The notes: generated by a model not told the origin, from the letters alone. 64,000 nucleotides of DNA from Bradyrhizobium sediminis (GCF_018736085.1 NZ_CP076134.1:3420501-3484500); one strand, 5' to 3'; shown: positions 46,409 to 56,112, counted from the stretch's first letter. Program-made: numbers and translations.

Positions 46409-47368
46409 TTACAGGGATCGCCGGAAGTAATGCGCGATCTCGCCGACCACGCCGCGGCGGAAGGTCAGCACGCAGACCACGAAGATCACGCCCTGGATCA
46501 CCGTCACCCACTGCCCGAAACCGGCCAGATATTGCTGCATGGCGATGATGACGAAGGCGCCGACGACGGGACCGAACACGGTGCCGAGACCGCCGACCAG
46601 CGTCATCAGCACGATCTCGCCCGACATCGTCCAGTGCACGTCGGTCAGCGAAGCATTCTGCGCGACGAACACCTTGAGCGAACCGGCAAACCCCGCCAGC
46701 GTCCCGGACAGGATGTAGGCGAGCAGCTTGTACTGATCGGTCTTGTAGCCCAGCGAAATCGCGCGTGGCTCATTTTCGCGGATGGCCTTCAGCACCTCGC
46801 CGAACGGCGAGTTGATGGTGCGATAGATCAGCAGGAAACCGCCGAGGAAGCCGGCCAGGATGACGTAATAAAGCACCGTCGGCTTGGCGAGATTGAAAAT
46901 TCCGAACAGGTAGCCCTGTGGAATGCCCTGGATGCCATCTTCGCCATGGGTGAACGGCGCTTGCAGATAGATAAAATACAATAGTTGCGACAGCGCCAGC
47001 GTGATCATCGAGAAGTAGATGCCCTGCCGCCTGATGGCGACGACGCCGGTAATGACACCGAGCCCGGCGGCGCCGACCACGATCCCCAGCTCAGGCGACA
47101 GGCCCCATACCTTCAGCGCATGCGCGGTGAAGTAGCCGGCGGTGCCGAGGAACATCGCGTGACCGAACGACAGCAGTCCGCCATAGCCGATCAAGAGGTT
47201 GAAGGCGCAGGCCAGGAGCGCAAAGCACAGCGCCTGCATGACGAAGAACGGATAGATGCCGGTCAGTGGCACCGCCGCCAGCAGCGCCGCCATCCCGGCG
47301 AACATGATCATCTCGTCGCGGATGGCGCGCGGGGTTACCGGTAAGGTGTCGTCGGTCAATGCGCTCAT
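46409..47368 (-). CDS. livM: Branched-chain amino-acid-type ABC permease LivM
   Basis: The 319-residue product has about nine to ten membrane helices and the LivM signature NLLIGYGGLLSFGHAMFLGTAGYF, with the EAA-like cytoplasmic loop TINSPFGEVLKAIRENEPRA. It pairs with LivH. It is the last gene of the liv operon, one base after livH. Confidence 0.94.
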   Translation of the reverse strand: MSALTDDTLPVTPRAIRDEMIMFAGMAALLAAVPLTGIYPFFVMQALCFALLACAFNLLIGYGGLLSFGHAMFLGTAGYFTAHALKVWGLSPELGIVVGAAGLGVITGVVAIRRQGIYFSMITLALSQLLYFIYLQAPFTHGEDGIQGIPQGYLFGIFNLAKPTVLYYVILAGFLGGFLLIYRTINSPFGEVLKAIRENEPRAISLGYKTDQYKLLAYILSGTLAGFAGSLKVFVAQNASLTDVHWTMSGEIVLMTLVGGLGTVFGPVVGAFVIIAMQQYLAGFGQWVTVIQGVIFVVCVLTFRRGVVGEIAHYFRRSL

Positions 47369-47369
47369 G

Positions 47370-48233
47370 TCAGGCCGCCCGTCCCGTCAGTCCCGTCGGC
47401 TTCACCAGCAGCACCAGCACCATCAGCACGAATACCACGGTGTTGGAGGCCTCGGGATAAAAGTACTTCGTCAGTCCCTCGATCACGCCGAGTGCAAAGC
47501 CGGTGATGATCGAGCCCATGATGGAACCCATGCCGCCGATCACCACCACCGCGAACACCACGATGATCAGATCGGCCCCCATCAACGGCCGCACCTGGTT
47601 GATCGGCGCCGACAGCACGCCGGCGAGCGCGGCAAGTCCGACGCCAAGCCCGTAGGTCAGCGTGATCATCCTGGGCACGTTGATGCCGAAGGCCCGCACC
47701 AGCGTCGGATTTTCGGTGGCCGCGCGCAGATTGGCGCCGAGCCGGGTCCGCTCGATCAGATACCAGGTGGCAATGCAGACCACGAGCGAGAACACCACCA
47801 CCCAGCCGCGGTAGATCGGCAGGAACATGAAGCCGAGATTCATGCCGCCCCTCAGCTCATCGGGGATCGCATAGGGCAGCCCCGAGGAACCGAAATAATT
47901 CTGGAAGACGCCCTGCACGATCAGCGCGATTCCGAACGTCAGCAACAGCCCGTAGAGATGATCGAGCCCGGACAGCCATTGCAGCATCGTCCGTTCCAGG
48001 ATCATGCCGAAAATGCCGACCGCGATCGGCGCGACGATCAGCGCCGGCCAGTAGCCGACGCCCGCCACGTTGAGCAGGAAATAGGCGCAGAACGCGCCCA
48101 TCATGTAGACCGCGCCGTGCGCGAAATTGATGATGTTGAGCATGCCGAAGATCACGGCGAGCCCAAGGCTCAACAGCGCGTAGAACGAGCCGTTGATCAG
48201 TCCCACCAGAAGCTGCGCGTAGAGAGCCTGCAT
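47370..48233 (-). CDS. livH: Branched-chain amino-acid-type ABC permease LivH
   Basis: The 287-residue membrane protein has the LivH features GLALIFGMLNIINFAHG in type (here LGLAVIFGMLNIINFAHGAVY) and ATSxNPxLAxxxGI in type (ATENPTLVRAFGINV). It forms the transmembrane pore with LivM. It lies 80 bases after the binding-protein gene. Confidence 0.94.
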   Translation of the reverse strand: MQALYAQLLVGLINGSFYALLSLGLAVIFGMLNIINFAHGAVYMMGAFCAYFLLNVAGVGYWPALIVAPIAVGIFGMILERTMLQWLSGLDHLYGLLLTFGIALIVQGVFQNYFGSSGLPYAIPDELRGGMNLGFMFLPIYRGWVVVFSLVVCIATWYLIERTRLGANLRAATENPTLVRAFGINVPRMITLTYGLGVGLAALAGVLSAPINQVRPLMGADLIIVVFAVVVIGGMGSIMGSIITGFALGVIEGLTKYFYPEASNTVVFVLMVLVLLVKPTGLTGRAA

Positions 48234-48313
48234 CGATCGATCTTTCGAAACTCAATCTTCTGTAAACACCGGGCGAAAACCCGCCGGCGCCAGGCGCCGG
48301 CGGGCAGCCATTG

Positions 48314-49534
48314 TTACTTCTTTACCAGCGGACATTCGCTTTCCGAAAGCGGCCGGAAAGCCTGCTCTCCGGGGGTCGTCCCGATCAGCTTGTAATAGTC
48401 CCAGGGCCCCTTGGATTCGGCGGGCTTCTTGACCTCGAACAGATAGGCCGGGTGAATCTTGCGGCCGTCCGCGCGGATCGTGCCCTTGCCGAACAGCGGA
48501 TCGTCGGTCGGCATCGACTTCATCTTCTCGACGACCTTGATGCCGTCATGCGGATTGCCACCCATCGCTTCGACTGTCTTGAAGTAATGGATCAGGCCCG
48601 AATAGACGCCGGCCTGGATCATCGACGGCATCGCCTTGTTCTTCATGCGCTCGGAAAAGCGCTTCGAAAACGCCCGGGTCCCGTCATTGAGGTCCCAGTA
48701 GAACGTTTCCGTGAAGTTCAGCCCCTGCGCCACTTTCAGACCGAGCGAGTGAACGTCGTTGATGAACAGCAAGAGACCGGCGAGTTTCTGGCCGCCCGCG
48801 ACGATGCCGAATTCCGACGCCTGCTTGATGGTGTTGGTGGTGTCGCCGCCGGCATTGGCCATGCCGATGATCTTGGCTTTGGACGCCTGCGCCTGCAGCA
48901 GGAACGAGGAGAAGTCCGACGAATTCAGGGGATGCCTGACGGTGCCCAGCACCTTGCCGCCCGACTTCACCACCACCGCGGCGGTGTCGCGCTCCAGCGC
49001 GTGACCGAACGCATAGTCAGCGGTGAGGAAGTACCAGGTGTCGCCGCCGGCCTTCACCAGCGCCTGACCGGTGCTGTTGGCGAGCATGTAGGTGTCGTAA
49101 ACCCAATGAATCGTGTTCGGCGAGCATTTGGTATTGGTGAGATCCGACGACGCCGCGCCGGTGTTGATCATGATGACGTTCTTTTCCTTCACCAGGTTGC
49201 TGACCGCCAGCGCGACGCCGGAGTTCAGCACGTCCATGAAGATGTCGACCTTGTCGACGTCGATCCACTGCCGCGCGGTGTTGGTGCCGATGTCGGGCTT
49301 GTTCTGATGGTCGGCGGAAACGATGTCGATCTTCCAGCCCTTGGCCGCGAGGCCGGAGTCCTCAACCGCCATCTGGGCGGCCAACGTGGACCCTGCGCCG
49401 CCGATATCGGAGTACAGACCCGAATTATCGGTAAGCACGCCGATCTTGATGGTCTTGTCCTGCGCCAAAGCAGCGCCACTTGCGCCAAGCGCCAGTGCGG
49501 TACCAAGCAAAACTGCCGAGATTCTATGTTTCAT
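48314..49534 (-). CDS. Periplasmic binding protein of the liv operon
   Basis: The 406-residue product has a signal peptide cleaved at ALAQ-DK and the type-1 binding fold. It is placed between livF and livH and is thus the receptor of this importer. It is a clear paralogue of the lone binding protein at 17053-18282. The group often binds ligands other than Leu/Ile/Val (for example amides, aromatic acids or urea), so the substrate is left open. Confidence 0.94.
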   Translation of the reverse strand: MKHRISAVLLGTALALGASGAALAQDKTIKIGVLTDNSGLYSDIGGAGSTLAAQMAVEDSGLAAKGWKIDIVSADHQNKPDIGTNTARQWIDVDKVDIFMDVLNSGVALAVSNLVKEKNVIMINTGAASSDLTNTKCSPNTIHWVYDTYMLANSTGQALVKAGGDTWYFLTADYAFGHALERDTAAVVVKSGGKVLGTVRHPLNSSDFSSFLLQAQASKAKIIGMANAGGDTTNTIKQASEFGIVAGGQKLAGLLLFINDVHSLGLKVAQGLNFTETFYWDLNDGTRAFSKRFSERMKNKAMPSMIQAGVYSGLIHYFKTVEAMGGNPHDGIKVVEKMKSMPTDDPLFGKGTIRADGRKIHPAYLFEVKKPAESKGPWDYYKLIGTTPGEQAFRPLSESECPLVKK

Positions 49535-49567
49535 ATCTTCTCCGTTGGATCGTGCTTGAGAGGTCGT

Positions 49568-50317
49568 TCAGACGCCGAGATAGGTGTGAAGCTTGTCCAT
49601 GTTGGCTTGCAGATCGGAGTTTGCGAAACCGTCGATCACCTTGCCGTGCTCGACGATGTAGTAACGGTCCGCGACGGTCGCTGCGAACCGGAAGTTCTGT
49701 TCGACCAGAAGGATCGTGAAACCCTCCTTCTTGAGGCGCGCGATGGTATGGCCGATCTGCTGGATGATGACCGGTGCCAGTCCCTCGGTCGGCTCGTCCA
49801 GCATCAGGAACCGTGCGCCGGTGCGCAGGATTCGCGCGATTGCCAGCATCTGCTGCTCGCCGCCGGACAATTTTGTGCCCTGGCTGTTGAGCCGCTCCTT
49901 GAGATTGGGAAACAGGTCGAAGATCTGGTCCAGCGACAACCCGCCCGGGCGCACCACCGGCGGCAGCAGCAGGTTTTCGCGCACATCGAGGCTAGCGAAG
50001 ATTCCGCGCTCCTCGGGGCAGAAGGCGACCCCCATGCGCGCGATCTTGTCCGACGATGCCCGGATGATCTCCTGATCGCCGAAGCGGATCGAGCCGGTGC
50101 GCTTGCCGATGATCCCCATCACCGATTTCAGCGTCGTGGTCTTGCCCGCGCCGTTGCGCCCGAGCAGCGTAACCACCTCGCCGGCGTTGACGTTGAAATT
50201 GATGCCGTGAAGGATGTGGGATTCGCCGTACCAGGCTTCGAGATTCTGCACCAACAGCACCGGCGCGCCCGCGCCGGACTTGGTCGCGGCGGCATCGGCC
50301 ATCTTCAAATCAGCCAT
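49568..50317 (-). CDS. livF: ABC transporter ATPase LivF
   Basis: The 249-residue ATPase has Walker A GRNGAGKTTTLKSV, signature LSGGEQQMLAIAR, Walker B FLMLDEPTEGLAP and the switch His region. The start at 50317 overlaps the livG stop by eight bases, indicating coupling. A start 18 codons upstream is open but inside livG. Confidence 0.94.
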   Translation of the reverse strand: MADLKMADAAATKSGAGAPVLLVQNLEAWYGESHILHGINFNVNAGEVVTLLGRNGAGKTTTLKSVMGIIGKRTGSIRFGDQEIIRASSDKIARMGVAFCPEERGIFASLDVRENLLLPPVVRPGGLSLDQIFDLFPNLKERLNSQGTKLSGGEQQMLAIARILRTGARFLMLDEPTEGLAPVIIQQIGHTIARLKKEGFTILLVEQNFRFAATVADRYYIVEHGKVIDGFANSDLQANMDKLHTYLGV

Positions 50318-51065
50318 GACCGGCCCCCAGATACGCTTCCTTGACGCGCTCGTCCTTGGTGAGCTCGGCATAATTGCCTTCCGCCAGCACCTGCCCGCGC
50401 GTCAGCACCGTGATGATGTCGGAAAGGTTGGCGACGACGCTGAGGTTATGTTCGACCATCAGGATGGTGTATTTCGCCGAGATCCGCTTGATCAAGGCGG
50501 CGATCTTGTCGATGTCCTCGTGTCCCATGCCCGCCATCGGCTCGTCGAGCAGCATCATTTCCGGATCGAGCGCCAGCGTGGTCGCAATCTCGAGCGCGCG
50601 CTTGCGCCCATAGGGCATCTCGACCGCGGGCGTGGCGGCGAACTCACTGAGGCCGACATCGTCGAGCAATTCGTGGGCACGGCCGTTGAAACGGTCGAGC
50701 ACCGATTTGGAACGCCAGAAATCGAAGGACTGCCCGTGCTGGCGCTGCAGCGCGACCCGCACATTTTCAAGCGCGGTGAGGTGCGGGAACACCGCTGAAA
50801 TCTGGAACGATCGGACCAAGCCGAGGCGCGCGACATCGGCCGGCGCCATCGCCGTAATATCCTGTCCCTTATACAGAATCTGGCCCGCTGACGGCTTCAG
50901 GAACTTGGTCAGAAGATTAAAGCACGTCGTCTTGCCGGCCCCGTTCGGACCGATCAACGCATGAATGCTGCCACGGCGGACCCTGAGATCGACATCGCGA
51001 ACGGCAAAGAACCCCGCGAATTCCTTGGTCAATCCGTGGGTTTCGAGAATGAACTCATCGGCCAA
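50310..51065 (-). CDS. livG: ABC transporter ATPase LivG
   Basis: The 251-residue ATPase has Walker A GPNGAGKTTCFNLL, the LivG-type insertion (LVRSFQISAVFPHLTALENV), a degenerate signature MPYGRKRALEIATTLA and Walker B MMLLDEPMAGM. It is the first gene of the livG-F-K-H-M operon. Confidence 0.94.
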   Translation of the reverse strand: MADEFILETHGLTKEFAGFFAVRDVDLRVRRGSIHALIGPNGAGKTTCFNLLTKFLKPSAGQILYKGQDITAMAPADVARLGLVRSFQISAVFPHLTALENVRVALQRQHGQSFDFWRSKSVLDRFNGRAHELLDDVGLSEFAATPAVEMPYGRKRALEIATTLALDPEMMLLDEPMAGMGHEDIDKIAALIKRISAKYTILMVEHNLSVVANLSDIITVLTRGQVLAEGNYAELTKDERVKEAYLGAGHG

Positions 51066-51384
51066 TCAAATTTCCCCCAACAGCCTACGTCGCGAATGCC
51101 ACCGCGCGTGACCGAATTCCTGCTAACCGGCAGGTTCTCCTGAGGGCGCCCCGAGGGCGCCCCGGAAGATCCCGTCCCGGACCTGCCGCCTCCGGCCGGA
51201 ATATGCCGTCAACGGCCCGGTTTGCGCAAGGTGGAAAGCTGCCATGCGCGGCGAGCAGAAACCGGCTCCGGCTGTGCCATTAGTCGAATTATCGGCGGAT
51301 TGGAATAGCCGGCCGGCCGAGGCCTTCGGCCTCCCCTTCAATCCGTGCGGAAAGCAAGCGTTAACGGAGTTCTGACACGATCCG
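51066..51384. other. Divergent region upstream of livG
   Basis: 319 bp without a gene. Tandem 11-bp repeats GAGGGCGCCCC (51142-51152, 51153-51163) and a GAGGCCTTCGGCCTC hairpin near 51320 are the only structures noticed. The promoters of livG and the PAS-like gene must lie here. Confidence 0.45.
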
Positions 51385-52056
51385 GTGGCTTCATCAAAAA
51401 TTGCCCGTCGGCTCGATAGTTTGTTGCTTTGTATTCAAGATCGGATTGCAGCCGTGGAATTTGAAAGCGCCAACCCGTCGGTCGTTAAATCGATCAAGCA
51501 GCGGGACCTGCTGAACACCTGGCTGCGGCTTTTTGCCCGCGAACGGTTGTTGCCGCGCATCGAGGAATACCAGCCGGCTCGGATCGAGGACGAACTTCCG
51601 GACCTCGTGTTTTTTACAGTGGATACCGCCAGCTGGCCGCCGCGCCTGACCATCGAGAGCGACGGCACGCGGATGTCGAGCGCCTATGGCCACACCGGCA
51701 AGGGCCGGCTTCTCGACGAATATCTCGGCGCCAGACTCGCGCCCATGATGATGCCGGTCTATTACGAATGCATCGCCCGCCGCCTCCCCGTCTACACAAT
51801 TGCCAACATCGACGATGTCTATGGACGAATCGTCGCCTATGAGCGGCTGCTGCTGCCGTTCTCGAACGGCGACAATGTCAGCCATGTGATCGCCTCGCTG
51901 AAGACCATCAGCGAAGACGGCAACTTCGAGATCAAGAATCTGATGCGCGGCAACGACTCGCTGCCGACGCCGAAACTCCGTGCGGTCATCGATCGCGATC
52001 TCTTCCATCGCGCACCCGGCCGTATTCCGGCCGGCGACCAGATCGAATTCAGCTAG
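51385..52056 (+). CDS. Putative PAS-domain (PAS_5-like) protein
   Basis: The 223-residue product has no signal peptide. A central part (LPDLVFFTVDTASWPPRLTI, then YYECIARRLPVYTIANIDDV) resembles the alphaproteobacterial PAS_5 family of short cytoplasmic sensors. The start is a GTG with only a distant GGAG, so the N-terminus is uncertain. It is convergent with and overlaps the ArsC-like gene by four bases. The family assignment is tentative. Confidence 0.6.
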   Translation: MASSKIARRLDSLLLCIQDRIAAVEFESANPSVVKSIKQRDLLNTWLRLFARERLLPRIEEYQPARIEDELPDLVFFTVDTASWPPRLTIESDGTRMSSAYGHTGKGRLLDEYLGARLAPMMMPVYYECIARRLPVYTIANIDDVYGRIVAYERLLLPFSNGDNVSHVIASLKTISEDGNFEIKNLMRGNDSLPTPKLRAVIDRDLFHRAPGRIPAGDQIEFS

Positions 52057-52430
52057 GCCTTTCGCGCCCGCGATCCGCCCGACGGCTTGACTTCCCTGGC
52101 ATAGGTTTCCGGCTTGAAGCCCACCAGCAATTTGCCGCCGAGATCGAGCACCGGCCGCTTGATCATCGAGGGCTGCGCCAGCATCAGCGCCAGCGCCTTG
52201 CGCTCGTTCAGCCCTTCTTTGTCGCTATCGGGCAATTTGCGAAACGTGGTGCCGGCGCGGTTGAGCAGAGCTTCCCAGCCGAGCTCGTCGCTCCAGCTTT
52301 TCAATTTGTCCTTGGCGATGCCCGCGGTCTTGTAGTCGTGGAATCCATGCGTGACGCCATGACTGTCGAGCCAGGCGCGGGCTTTCTTCATGGTGTCGCA
52401 GTTCTTGATGCCGTAGATGGTGATGGGCAT
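52053..52430 (-). CDS. ArsC/Spx-superfamily reductase (YffB-like)
   Basis: The 125-residue product has the thioredoxin-like start MPITIYGIKNCDTMKKA with a single N-terminal Cys11 and the C-terminal RPVLDLGGKLLVGFKPE typical of YffB/ArsC-like proteins. It lacks the second catalytic Cys of classical arsenate reductases nearby, so a glutathione-dependent reductase or orphan role is more likely than arsenic resistance. The start at 52430 fits the family. Confidence 0.88.
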   Translation of the reverse strand: MPITIYGIKNCDTMKKARAWLDSHGVTHGFHDYKTAGIAKDKLKSWSDELGWEALLNRAGTTFRKLPDSDKEGLNERKALALMLAQPSMIKRPVLDLGGKLLVGFKPETYAREVKPSGGSRARKA

Positions 52431-52506
52431 TCTGATCCATTCCGGAATGGTGCGGTTCGATCGTCCATTATAGGGTATTGCAGGCTTCCTTGCATCCGGG
52501 GCGAAC

Positions 52507-52665
52507 ATGGAATTCACCGCGCTTTTTCTGGCCGTCGCGATCGTCATGGTCGTCGCCTGGCGAGGTCCACGGCCGCTGGCGCTGGCATTATTCGCGGCGG
52601 TGCTTGCAGCCTCTGTCGCGACCTATCTGCATCATGCGACCGACACCTTGAAACTGTCGTTCTGA
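52507..52665 (+). CDS. DUF5993-like small membrane protein (52 aa)
   Basis: MEFTALFLAVAIVMVVAW forms one membrane helix and PLALALFAAVLAASVATYL a second, followed by HHATDTLKLSF. Its size, helices and position 10 bases before dsbB match the DUF5993 proteins found beside DsbB in rhizobia. A role in oxidative folding is inferred from context. Confidence 0.7.
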   Translation: MEFTALFLAVAIVMVVAWRGPRPLALALFAAVLAASVATYLHHATDTLKLSF

Positions 52666-52675
52666 GGCGCCGTGC

Positions 52676-53236
52676 ATGACGCGATCATTGGCCGTCACTC
52701 TCAATGCGCTCGGCCTCTACGCCGTGGCGCTGGTGCTGACGGCGGCGTTTGCCGCGCAGCTCCTGCTGCATGAACTGCCCTGCCCGCTGTGCCTGCTCCA
52801 GCGCATCCAGTTCGCGGCGCTCGCCGTCGGTCCGATCCTGAACGTCCGCTTTGGACCGCGCCCCAGCCACTACGCCCTATCGTTGTTTGCCGCCGCCGCG
52901 GGCTTTGCTTTTTCGACACGCCAGGTGCTGCTGCACATCATGCCCGGCGACGCCGGCTACGGCACGGCGCTGCTCGGCTATCACTACTATACCCTTGCCT
53001 TGATCGGCTTCGCCGTGGCCATCGTCCTGATCGCGGTCATCCTGTTGTTCGACCGTCAGTTCGAACGGGATGGCGCAGAGGTGCAGCCTGTCGCACCCGG
53101 TCCTTTCGCGACGGTGGCGGTGTGGTTGGTGATCGCCTTGACGGCCCTGAATGTCGCCTCGACTCTGCTGGAATGCGGTTTCGGGGCTTGCGCCGACAAT
53201 CCGCTGGATTACGAACTACTCAAGCGCGGGGCGTGA
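52676..53236 (+). CDS. dsbB: DsbB-family disulfide bond formation protein
   Basis: The 186-residue product has four to five membrane helices, the quinone-linked CPLC motif (ELPCPLCLLQRIQF) and a second periplasmic Cys pair in LECGFGACADNP. It reoxidises a DsbA-like protein and passes electrons to quinone. It probably shares a transcript with the DUF5993-like gene. Confidence 0.9.
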   Translation: MTRSLAVTLNALGLYAVALVLTAAFAAQLLLHELPCPLCLLQRIQFAALAVGPILNVRFGPRPSHYALSLFAAAAGFAFSTRQVLLHIMPGDAGYGTALLGYHYYTLALIGFAVAIVLIAVILLFDRQFERDGAEVQPVAPGPFATVAVWLVIALTALNVASTLLECGFGACADNPLDYELLKRGA

Positions 53237-53241
53237 GGCGT

Positions 53242-53949
53242 TCACAGCCGCTTCGGAATCTCGAGCCCGCGCTGCACCGCCGGCCGCGCCAGACCGCGAT
53301 CGAGCCAGGCCGAGACGTTGCCAAAATCATCGAACCCGACCAGCTCGCGCGCGCCGTAGAAGCCGATCAGGTTGCGCACCCAGCCGAGCATCGAGATGTC
53401 GGCGATGGTGTAGTCGTCGTCCATGAACCATGACCGGCCGGCCAGCCGCGTCTCCATCACGCCGAGCAGGCGTTTGGACTCCGCGACATAGCGCTCCAGC
53501 GGCCGCTTGTCGGCAAAATCCTTGCCGGCGAATTTGTGGAAGAATCCGACCTGGCCGAACATCGGCCCGATCCCGCCCATCTGGAAGTGGACCCACTGGA
53601 TGGTTTCCCAGCGGCGCGCGGCGTCGGCCGGCAACAGCTTGCCGGTCTTCTCGGCGAGATAGTGCAGGATCGCGCCGGATTCGAACAGGCCGAGCGGTTG
53701 GCCGCCGGGTCCGTCCGGATCGAGGATCGCGGGAATCTTGCCGTTCGGGTTCAGCGAGAGAAACTCCAGCGTCTTCTGGTCGTCCTTGTTGAAGTCGACC
53801 AGATGCGCTTCATAAGCGAGCCCGATCTCCTCCAGCATGATGGAAACCTTGACGCCGTTCGGCGTCGGCAGCGAATAGAGTTGGAGACGGTCGGGATATT
53901 TGGCGGGCCAGCGTTTGGTGATCGTAAAGGCGGAAAGATCGGACATCAC
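53242..53949 (-). CDS. Glutathione S-transferase, YghU/Ure2p-like
   Basis: The 235-residue product has a thioredoxin-like N-domain (LQLYSLPTPNGVKVSIMLEE) with the cis-Pro segment NPNGKIPAILD and ESGAILHYLAEK, then the helical C-domain. PTPNG in the active site rather than a catalytic Ser or Cys is the pattern of the YghU/YfcG (nu-class) enzymes, which reduce disulfides with glutathione. It is convergent with dsbB. Confidence 0.92.
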   Translation of the reverse strand: MMSDLSAFTITKRWPAKYPDRLQLYSLPTPNGVKVSIMLEEIGLAYEAHLVDFNKDDQKTLEFLSLNPNGKIPAILDPDGPGGQPLGLFESGAILHYLAEKTGKLLPADAARRWETIQWVHFQMGGIGPMFGQVGFFHKFAGKDFADKRPLERYVAESKRLLGVMETRLAGRSWFMDDDYTIADISMLGWVRNLIGFYGARELVGFDDFGNVSAWLDRGLARPAVQRGLEIPKRL

Positions 53950-54026
53950 AACTCGTTCTTTGCTTCGACTCTATTGCGTGGCTACTGTACGGGGACTGCC
54001 TGACGTGACAAGGGCCGGCGCCATCG

Positions 54027-54893
54027 ATGGATGACCAAGCGAACGCAAAACCCGGCCTGACCGACGCGGAGCTTGCGGTGCATCCGACGATTTACGCACC
54101 CGATGCGCTCAAGGGTCAGGTCGCGGTCGTGTCCGGCGGATCGGGCGGCATCGGCCGCGCGATCGCCTGGCTGTTGGCGCGGCTGGGCGCGCATGTCGTC
54201 ATTGTCGGGCGCGATCAGCACAAGCTCGACATCCTTGCCGGCCAATTGGCCGGCCGCGGTTTGAAGGCCTCCGCGCATGCCGCCGACATCCGGGAACCGG
54301 ACGCGGTCGACGCGCTGTTCGACAAGGTCTGGGCCGCGCATGGCCGCATCGACAGCCTCGTCAACAGCGCCGGCGGCCAGTTTCCGCAACCCGCGATCGA
54401 TTTCTCGGTGAAAGGCTGGAACACGGTCATCAACACCAACCTCAACGGCACCTGGTACATGATGCAGGCCGCGGCAAAACGCTGGCGCGACCACGGACAT
54501 CCCGGCAGCATCGTCAACATCGTGGTGGTCACCACCCACGGGCTCTACGGCATTGCGCATTCGGTCGCGGCGCGCGCCGGCGTGATCGGCCTGTCGCGCG
54601 CCGTCGCGGTCGAATGGGCGCCGCTGAACGTCCGCGTCAATTGCGTAGCCCCCGGCGTGATCGAGACCGAGGGCTGGAACGTCTACACGCCGGAGGCCCG
54701 CGCCGCCTACCCGCGCTCCAATCCGATGATGCGCGCGGGCTCGCCGTGGGACATCGCGGAAGCGTGCGTCTACCTCGCCGGGCCGTCGGGACGGTTCGTC
54801 ACCGGCGAGACGCTGACGGTCGACGGCGGCGGGCAGTTGTGGGGCGAGACCTGGACGACGGGGAAGCCGGATTATTTTGGCGGCGACCATTGA
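54027..54893 (+). CDS. SDR oxidoreductase of the dienoyl/trans-enoyl-CoA reductase type
   Basis: The 288-residue product has the cofactor site SGGSGGIGRAIAWLLARLGA and NSAGG. The usual YxxxK is replaced by HSVAARAGVIGLSR, as in peroxisomal trans-2-enoyl-CoA reductase and 2,4-dienoyl-CoA reductase relatives (H/S-x-A-A-R/K-A-G-V). NCVAPGVIETEG and VDGGGQLWGE also fit that branch. It therefore probably reduces unsaturated acyl-CoAs. It is convergent with the MFS gene. Confidence 0.88.
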   Translation: MDDQANAKPGLTDAELAVHPTIYAPDALKGQVAVVSGGSGGIGRAIAWLLARLGAHVVIVGRDQHKLDILAGQLAGRGLKASAHAADIREPDAVDALFDKVWAAHGRIDSLVNSAGGQFPQPAIDFSVKGWNTVINTNLNGTWYMMQAAAKRWRDHGHPGSIVNIVVVTTHGLYGIAHSVAARAGVIGLSRAVAVEWAPLNVRVNCVAPGVIETEGWNVYTPEARAAYPRSNPMMRAGSPWDIAEACVYLAGPSGRFVTGETLTVDGGGQLWGETWTTGKPDYFGGDH

Positions 54894-54897
54894 CGGA

Positions 54898-56112
54898 TCA
54901 CGCGGGCGCGGGCGCGGCCTGCGCTTTTGGAAAGGGCCGGAAACTCAAGGCCATCAGGAACGCACCGATGCCCATGCCCCAGGCGCCGATATAGAGCCAA
55001 GCGTAGCTGGCGAAGGTGTCGTAGATCAAGCCGCCGGCGATCGGTCCCGTGGCCATGCCGAGACTGCCCGCCATCGCAATGCCGCCGATCACGGTGCCCA
55101 TCATCTTCAACGGGAAATTTTCCCGCGCCAGCACCGCATAGAGCGGCATGACGCCGGCATAGATGAAGCCGAACAGCGCCGCCACGGCATAGAACGCGGC
55201 CAGTTCGCGCACGAACACATAGGCCAGCGCGCCGAATGCCTGCACCAGCAGTCCCGTGACGAGCACGCGCTTGGCCCCGAACCTGTCGCCGAGCAGGCCG
55301 AACGCCACGCGGCCGCCGAGGCCGGCGAGCCCTTCCACGCTGTAGATCGAAACCGCGGCCAGCATCGGGATGCCGCAGCTGATGGCATAGCTCACGGTAT
55401 GGATGATCGGTCCCGAATGCGTGGCGCAGCAGAAGAAATTCGTCGCGAGCAGGATGACGAATTGCGGCGAGCGCACCGCTTCGCCCAGCGACATCTCGGC
55501 CGACGGCGCGCCGGTTTCGGATGCAGGTGCGTTTCCGCCCGCGAGCGCCGGCGCGCGCCGCACCAGCAGCGATACCGGGATCATGATGGCGGCGACGATG
55601 ACGGCAACGATTTGCATCGTGGTTCGCCAGTCGTGGAAGGAGACGAGCCATGCCACGAGCGGCGACATGGTCATGGGCGCCATCCCCATGCCGGCCGACA
55701 CCAGCGACACCGCAAGGCCACGATGGGTATCGAACCAGCCGGCGACGCACGCCATCAACGGCACGAAGATCGCAGCGGTTGCGCCACCCACCAGCAGCCC
55801 GAAAAGGAGTTGAAACTCGATCAGCGAGGTGGCGCGGCTCGCCAGCGCCAGGCTTGCCGCGATGACGATCGAGCCCGTCAGCACCACCGGGCGCGGCCCC
55901 ACGCGGTCGGACAGCGTGCCCCAGATTATGCTGGCGAAGGCCATCGCGAGGAAGCCGATCGTCATGGCGCTGGATACGCCGGCGACCGACCAGCCGGTAT
56001 CCCGCGTGATCGGCTGAAGCAAAACCGGCAATGAAAACATGCCGCCGATCGCGATACAGCCCAGCACGCCGCCGGCTGCGACGATGACCCAGCGATAGCG
56101 AGAATTGCTCAT
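54898..56112 (-). CDS. Major facilitator superfamily transporter
   Basis: The 404-residue product has 12 predicted membrane helices, the loop 2-3 motif WGTLSDRVGPRPVVLTG and its counterpart FGLLGDRFGAKRVLVTG in the second half. It resembles OFA/monocarboxylate-type MFS proteins. No pathway genes are adjacent, so the substrate is unknown. Confidence 0.9.
   Translation of the reverse strand: MSNSRYRWVIVAAGGVLGCIAIGGMFSLPVLLQPITRDTGWSVAGVSSAMTIGFLAMAFASIIWGTLSDRVGPRPVVLTGSIVIAASLALASRATSLIEFQLLFGLLVGGATAAIFVPLMACVAGWFDTHRGLAVSLVSAGMGMAPMTMSPLVAWLVSFHDWRTTMQIVAVIVAAIMIPVSLLVRRAPALAGGNAPASETGAPSAEMSLGEAVRSPQFVILLATNFFCCATHSGPIIHTVSYAISCGIPMLAAVSIYSVEGLAGLGGRVAFGLLGDRFGAKRVLVTGLLVQAFGALAYVFVRELAAFYAVAALFGFIYAGVMPLYAVLARENFPLKMMGTVIGGIAMAGSLGMATGPIAGGLIYDTFASYAWLYIGAWGMGIGAFLMALSFRPFPKAQAAPAPA

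Noticed and set aside
48311..50344. A 677-codon open frame on the plus strand
   Set aside because: Antisense of the liv binding protein and livF; no start signal or family features.
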